Assembly: GCA_001795235.1 (NCBI GenBank)
Contig: MGNZ01000076.1
Coordinates: 5,906 to 21,396, forward strand
Origin: Chloroflexi bacterium RBG_16_64_32
GTDB taxonomy: Bacteria; Chloroflexota; Dehalococcoidia; SM23-28-2; RBG-16-64-32
Direction of reading: 5' to 3'
DNA: 15,491 nucleotides
The notes under the pieces were generated by a model. That model made no database searches. It saw nothing but the letters and a program-made list of their open reading frames with translations, and had not been told where the DNA came from. The translations under genes and the position numbers were made by a program. This document shows, piece after piece, positions 12,753 to 15,491 of this stretch (position 1 is its first letter; every line of letters starts with the position of its first letter).

Positions 12753-12760
12753 AAAGGAGG
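12753..12760 (+). promoter_or_regulatory. Strong ribosome binding site fixing the start of the Cys-rich protein
   Basis: AAAGGAGG ends eight bases before the ATG at 12769. It is the best Shine-Dalgarno on the plus strand of the window. It rules out the longer in-frame start at 12688, which would lie inside the deacetylase gene. Confidence 0.85.
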
Positions 12761-12768
12761 TTCGAGAC

Positions 12769-13035
12769 ATGTGTGAAGGTCATCACGGCGGGGGAGGCTC
12801 CCCATCGTGCTGCTGCGGCTGTGGGGGTCAGCGGCGACATGGCTGGGGAGGAGCCTCAGAGTGCTGCTGCGGGGGTCACTCGGAGTACGGCTGCGGCTGC
12901 GGGCATCCGTTCCGCTTCCACCGCTGGTTTTCGACCAGCGAGGAAGAGGTGACGGCGCTCGATCAGTACCTGAAGGACCTGGAGGCCGAGGCCAAGGGTG
13001 TCCAGGAGCGCCTTGCACAATTGAGGGGGAGCTGA
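12769..13035 (+). CDS. Small Cys/Gly/His-rich protein with C-terminal coiled coil (88 aa)
   Basis: Residues 1-51 hold ten Cys (2, 14, 15, 16, 18, 32, 33, 34, 42, 44) and six His, set in Gly-rich sequence. Two CCC-containing clusters (SCCCGCGG and ECCCGGH) are followed by YGCGCGH. Residues 55-86 are a charged heptad-like helix (SEEEVTALDQYLKDLEAEAK, then VQERLAQL), probably an oligomerising coiled coil. It lacks a signal peptide, so is likely cytoplasmic. The layout, metal-type N-terminus plus helix, recalls small DUF5320-like proteins of anaerobes, but I cannot assign a family. Binding of metal ions or an Fe-S cluster is inferred from composition. It lies 34 bases after the deacetylase and 278 bases before the tungsten-type oxidoreductase gene. 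Confidence 0.88.
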   Translation: MCEGHHGGGGSPSCCCGCGGQRRHGWGGASECCCGGHSEYGCGCGHPFRFHRWFSTSEEEVTALDQYLKDLEAEAKGVQERLAQLRGS

Positions 13036-13098
13036 GTACCGCCCGAACGTTCCACCGCTTCGTCAGGAGAGAGTCAAGGATTCCTTTCTCCTCCGCTT

Positions 13099-13151
13099 CA
13101 CAAGGAGGGCGGATCGGCCGCGCCGCCAGCTTGTGGCAAATGTAGTGCCAC
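13099..13151 (+). terminator. Two overlapping, mutually exclusive hairpins after the Cys-rich gene
   Basis: Hairpin A pairs CACAAG (13099-13104) plus GGCGG (13108-13112) with CCGCC (13123-13127) plus CTTGTG (13130-13135). Hairpin B pairs GTGGCA (13133-13138) with TGCCAC (13146-13151). The B arm shares GTG (13133-13135) with the A arm, so both cannot form fully. Neither is followed by a T-tract. They could end the ArsR-unit transcript or mediate read-through control into the oxidoreductase gene. Confidence 0.4.
13108..13121. repeat. 14-bp intergenic repeat, copy 2
   Basis: Identical to 11488-11501. Here it lies within the first hairpin of the gap between the Cys-rich gene and the oxidoreductase, so its bases may be constrained by RNA structure instead of protein binding. 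Confidence 0.5.
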
Positions 13152-13199
13152 GCCGGCCCGGTGCTCACCTCGTCGGGCGGCCCGGCACTCGTGAGCGAT

Positions 13200-13227
13200 T
13201 TGACGGTAATTGCAATTGTCGTATCCT
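13200..13227 (+). promoter_or_regulatory. Probable promoter of the oxidoreductase gene with a palindromic operator
   Basis: TTGACG (13200-13205), a 16-base spacer and TATCCT (13222-13227) form a fair promoter about 87 bases before the ATG. Between the two hexamers lies a perfect 10-bp palindrome, AATTGCAATT (13208-13217), strikingly AT-rich in this GC-rich region. A dimeric regulator bound there would cover the polymerase site, so repression is the likely mode. The regulator is unknown; the upstream ArsR protein is one candidate. Confidence 0.55.
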
Positions 13228-13313
13228 ACGTGTGGCGCTGCCTTGTAGTCAGCTCCGGTGGGGCCGGATAGCTGGCCTTCACCGGACGATAGTCCGCGAA
13301 GGGAGTACGGAGG

Positions 13314-15167
13314 ATGCTGAACAACGCGATCAACGGGAAGATCCTCAACGTTAACCTCAGTTCGGGCGTAATGGAGGCCGAATCGCTGCCTGAGGAGATG
13401 TACCGCAACTACATCGGCGGCTACGGCATTGGGGCGCGGCTCCTCTTCGATCGCATTCCCAGTGGCGCTGACGCCCTGGGCCCGGACAACATCCTTGGCC
13501 TCTTTCCCGGGCTTCTTACCGGCACACCCCTCTTCGGGTCGCGCTTCCAGGTAGTGGCCAAGTCGCCCAAGACCGGCGGCTGGGGCGACGCCAACTGCGG
13601 CGGCGACTTCGGCCCGTTCCTCAAGCACGCCGGTTGGGACGGCCTCATGATCACGGGCGCGTCCGAGCAGCCCGTATATCTCCTCATCGAGGACGAGAAG
13701 ACGGAGATCAAGGATGCCAGCGACCTCTGGGGCGTTGACGCCATCACTACGGAGGACACGCTCAAGGAGCGGCACGGCAAGAAGGCCAGCATCGCCTGCA
13801 TCGGCCCCGCAGGGGAGAATCTCTCCTACATGGCCGGCATCTGCAATGAGCGTGGCCGTCTGGCGGCCCGCAGCGGCCTGGGCGCCGTAATGGGCGCCAA
13901 AAAGCTCAAGGCTGTGGTCACCCTCGCTTCCCGCAAGATCCTGGCCGGCGACGACAAGGAGATCCGGGCCCTGGTCCGGACGTCTCTCGACGAATTCGGG
14001 CCTGCCGCCAACTTCTTCCGCACGTTCGGCACCACCGGTATTACTCCCGTCTCGGCCATGAGCGGGGACTCGCCGGTGAAGAACTGGGGCGGCGCCGGCA
14101 CGGTCGATTTCCCGCAGCTTCAGGAGCTCAGCGGCGACAAGTTCAACGCCAAGATGGACAGAAGCTATGCCTGCTGGCACTGTCCCCTGGCCTGCGGCGC
14201 CGAGAGCAACGAGTCAGAAAACCCCACGTACCCGTATCCGAAGCACACCCATCGCGCCGAGTACGAGACCGCTTGCTCCTTCGGCACCCTCTCCTTGAAC
14301 GCGGACATCGACTCGCTCCAGTATGCCAATCACCTGTGCAACGCCTATGGGCTGGATACGATCTCCGCAGGAGCGACTATCGCCTTCGCCATCGAGTGCT
14401 ATGAGAACGAACTGATAGGCAGCGAAGACACCGGGGGGCTTGAGCTCACCTGGGGCAACAACGAAGCGATAATCGAGATGCTGCACCGCATCGGAAAGCG
14501 GGAAGGGATCGGCGATCTCTTCGCAGACGGCATTCGCAAGGCGGCGGAGAAGCTGGGTCCCAAGGCGGAGCCGTTCGCCATGGACGTGGGCGGCGAGGAG
14601 CTCCCCATGCACGACGCCAAGCTCCAGCCGGAGTACTTCACCACGTACAAGCTGGACCCTACCCCGTCCCGGCACACCCTCTACGAGGGCGCAGCCCGCG
14701 CCGGATGGGCCGTGCCACCTACGGCCAAGACCAGGAACGAGTTCTCCGGCCGGGGCGAGCACCACAAGGGGGCGGCGGAGTACATGCACATCGTCAACAG
14801 CATAGGCGCCTGCATGTTCATCACGTTCACAGGCCCTAACGAGCGCATCCCCGAGTGGATTAACGCGGTCACCGGCTGGGACGTCACCCACGACGAGCTA
14901 CGTCGCACGGGCGAGCGCATCGCTAACCTGCGAATGGCGTTCCACGTGCGGGAGGGGGACAACCCGGCCCAGCGTCGCGTGCCCGGCCGGTTGGTGGGCA
15001 GTCCGGCCCAGGAGGTGGGTCCACACAAGGACTACACCGTCGATGGCGATACGATGCAGCGGGAGTACCTGGCCGCCTGCGACTGGGACCAGGAGACGTG
15101 TATGCCCAGCCGCGCCAAGCTGACGGAGTTGGGTCTGGAAGACGTGGCCAGGGCGCTCCACGGATAG
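13314..15167 (+). CDS. Aldehyde ferredoxin oxidoreductase (AOR) family tungsto-/molybdoenzyme
   Basis: 617 residues, close to the roughly 605 of Pyrococcus AOR. The N-terminal pterin-binding domain shows YIGGYGIGARLLFD (33-46), SPKTGGWGDANCGGDFGPF (84-102) and HAGWDGLMITG. The [4Fe-4S] ligands match the AOR pattern: Cys287, Cys290 and Cys294 (CWHCPLAC), with Cys500 (SIGAC) as fourth. EYET (316-319) and NAYGLDTIS follow the family. The usual tail of the active-site region after PMHD differs: LDPTPSRHT stands where many AORs have an RGACH-like segment. It therefore belongs to a divergent AOR-like subgroup, and its substrate is uncertain. AORs oxidise aldehydes to acids and reduce ferredoxin in the cytoplasm; no ferredoxin subunit or MoaD-like gene is adjacent. 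GGGAG at 13301-13305 lies eight bases from the ATG. Confidence 0.93.
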   Translation: MLNNAINGKILNVNLSSGVMEAESLPEEMYRNYIGGYGIGARLLFDRIPSGADALGPDNILGLFPGLLTGTPLFGSRFQVVAKSPKTGGWGDANCGGDFGPFLKHAGWDGLMITGASEQPVYLLIEDEKTEIKDASDLWGVDAITTEDTLKERHGKKASIACIGPAGENLSYMAGICNERGRLAARSGLGAVMGAKKLKAVVTLASRKILAGDDKEIRALVRTSLDEFGPAANFFRTFGTTGITPVSAMSGDSPVKNWGGAGTVDFPQLQELSGDKFNAKMDRSYACWHCPLACGAESNESENPTYPYPKHTHRAEYETACSFGTLSLNADIDSLQYANHLCNAYGLDTISAGATIAFAIECYENELIGSEDTGGLELTWGNNEAIIEMLHRIGKREGIGDLFADGIRKAAEKLGPKAEPFAMDVGGEELPMHDAKLQPEYFTTYKLDPTPSRHTLYEGAARAGWAVPPTAKTRNEFSGRGEHHKGAAEYMHIVNSIGACMFITFTGPNERIPEWINAVTGWDVTHDELRRTGERIANLRMAFHVREGDNPAQRRVPGRLVGSPAQEVGPHKDYTVDGDTMQREYLAACDWDQETCMPSRAKLTELGLEDVARALHG

Positions 15168-15217
15168 GGGCTCGCCGGCCCTCTCGTCTCGCAGCTTTAG
15201 GGAGCCATAGTCCAGCC

Positions 15218-15271
15218 CCCTGTCCTGGCCATAGCGGCGCGGGCCTACGGCCCACCTTCGGCGGGACAGGG
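15218..15271. terminator. Convergent-gene hairpin structure
   Basis: Outer arms CCCTGTCC (15218-15225) and GGACAGGG (15264-15271) pair perfectly over 8 bp. Inside them GGGCC (15241-15245) pairs with GGCCC (15249-15253) around a 3-base loop. It sits between two genes facing each other (oxidoreductase and the membrane protein fragment), and the symmetric stem could stop transcription from both sides. No T-tract is present. Confidence 0.45.
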
Positions 15272-15294
15272 TCGCCGTCGAATCCGTGGGCGGC

Positions 15295-15491
15295 TCAGAA
15301 CGGCCAGCGGCTCAGACTACCGCCCGTGGCGCCCCTCGAAAACCCCTTGCGCCGTCTGAAGATGATACGGGAGCTGACGATGAAGTTGGTCGTAGCGGCA
15401 GCGAGGATAGCCAGCGCGCCGGCTATCATGAAGTGGACGTACATCAGCATGAGAGCGAACACGGACATGTTGATGATCAGGGTCGTTATGG
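15295..15491 (-). CDS. C-terminal end of a membrane protein, GtrA-like (partial)
   Basis: The minus-strand frame is open from the window edge to a TGA at 15295-15297, giving 64 complete codons. It begins with a hydrophobic stretch (ITLIINMSVFALMLMYVHFM), continues as a second helix (MIAGALAILAAATTNFIVSS), and ends in a basic tail (RIIFRRRKGF) that should face the cytoplasm. The pattern of a final helix with TNF followed by an aromatic/Arg-rich end resembles the C-terminus of GtrA-type membrane domains, free or fused to a family 2 glycosyltransferase. That is a tentative reading from 64 residues. The gene converges on the oxidoreductase with 127 bases between stops. Confidence 0.7.
   Translation of the reverse strand, partial: ITTLIINMSVFALMLMYVHFMIAGALAILAAATTNFIVSSRIIFRRRKGFSRGATGGSLSRWPF

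Noticed and set aside
12688..12768. Longer N-terminus for the Cys-rich protein starting inside the deacetylase gene
   Set aside because: The AAAGGAGG site eight bases before the ATG at 12769 fixes the shorter start, and the extra residues are the deacetylase C-terminus read in another frame.
13098..14180. Minus-strand open frame of 360 codons opposite the oxidoreductase gene
   Set aside because: It is a mirror of the AOR reading frame in GC-rich DNA; the translation has no domain features, while the plus strand encodes an unmistakable AOR with all cluster cysteines.
14214..14891. Minus-strand open frame of 225 codons inside the oxidoreductase gene
   Set aside because: Shadow frame: Val/Leu/Gly/Arg-biased composition generated by the GC-rich third positions of the opposite strand.
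1..15491. CRISPR arrays, tRNA genes, insertion sequences, long tandem repeats
   Set aside because: I looked for regular short repeats, cloverleaf-type sequences, transposase motifs and terminal inverted repeats and saw none; the CXXCH regions repeat only at motif level.

Overview
This GC-rich window reads like an environmental anaerobe or facultative anaerobe with a large c-type cytochrome complement. The mix of genes (tungsten-type aldehyde oxidoreductase, tail-anchored multiheme cytochromes, NarL-type two-component system, a small Cys-rich protein) and the protein style suggest Chloroflexota, probably a Dehalococcoidia-like lineage. That assignment is inference: there is no rRNA or marker gene here. 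I see no tRNA, CRISPR array, insertion sequence or prophage.

Layout. (1) 1-2426, plus strand: the end of a short-chain dehydrogenase, then a small unknown protein, an endonuclease/exonuclease/phosphatase-family hydrolase and a HisN-like phosphatase. These look like housekeeping or metabolic genes. (2) 2510-4598, minus strand: a small membrane protein, a periplasmic hexaheme cytochrome c and a membrane-anchored NHL beta-propeller. (3) 4827-11244, minus strand: a tight, overlapping operon of heptaheme cytochrome c, cytochrome b, nonaheme cytochrome c, a cytochrome b fused to a sensor histidine kinase, and a NarL-type response regulator. (4) 11245-11680: a 436-base divergent regulatory region. 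(5) 11681-15167, plus strand: ArsR-type regulator, PIG-L-type deacetylase, small Cys/His-rich protein, and an aldehyde ferredoxin oxidoreductase-family enzyme with its own probable promoter. (6) 15295-15491, minus strand: the C-terminal end of a membrane protein that runs off the window.

The centrepiece is the protein at 5455-8244. An N-terminal formate-dehydrogenase-gamma-like cytochrome b (four membrane helices, five candidate haem-ligand histidines) continues in one frame into a complete sensor kinase. Its extracytoplasmic Cache-like domain carries its own CHGCH haem c motif, and HAMP, HisKA_3 and HATPase domains follow. It lies in the second of two consecutive 'multiheme c + cytochrome b' modules and directly before its probable response regulator. 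The simplest reading is that an electron-transfer module resembling the b/c quinol oxidoreductases (Cbc type) of metal reducers has one subunit wired to a phosphorelay. Electron flow or quinone redox state could then set transcription, plausibly including the neighbouring cytochrome operons. Counting the kinase motif, the window encodes 23 CXXCH haem c sites (7+9+1+6).
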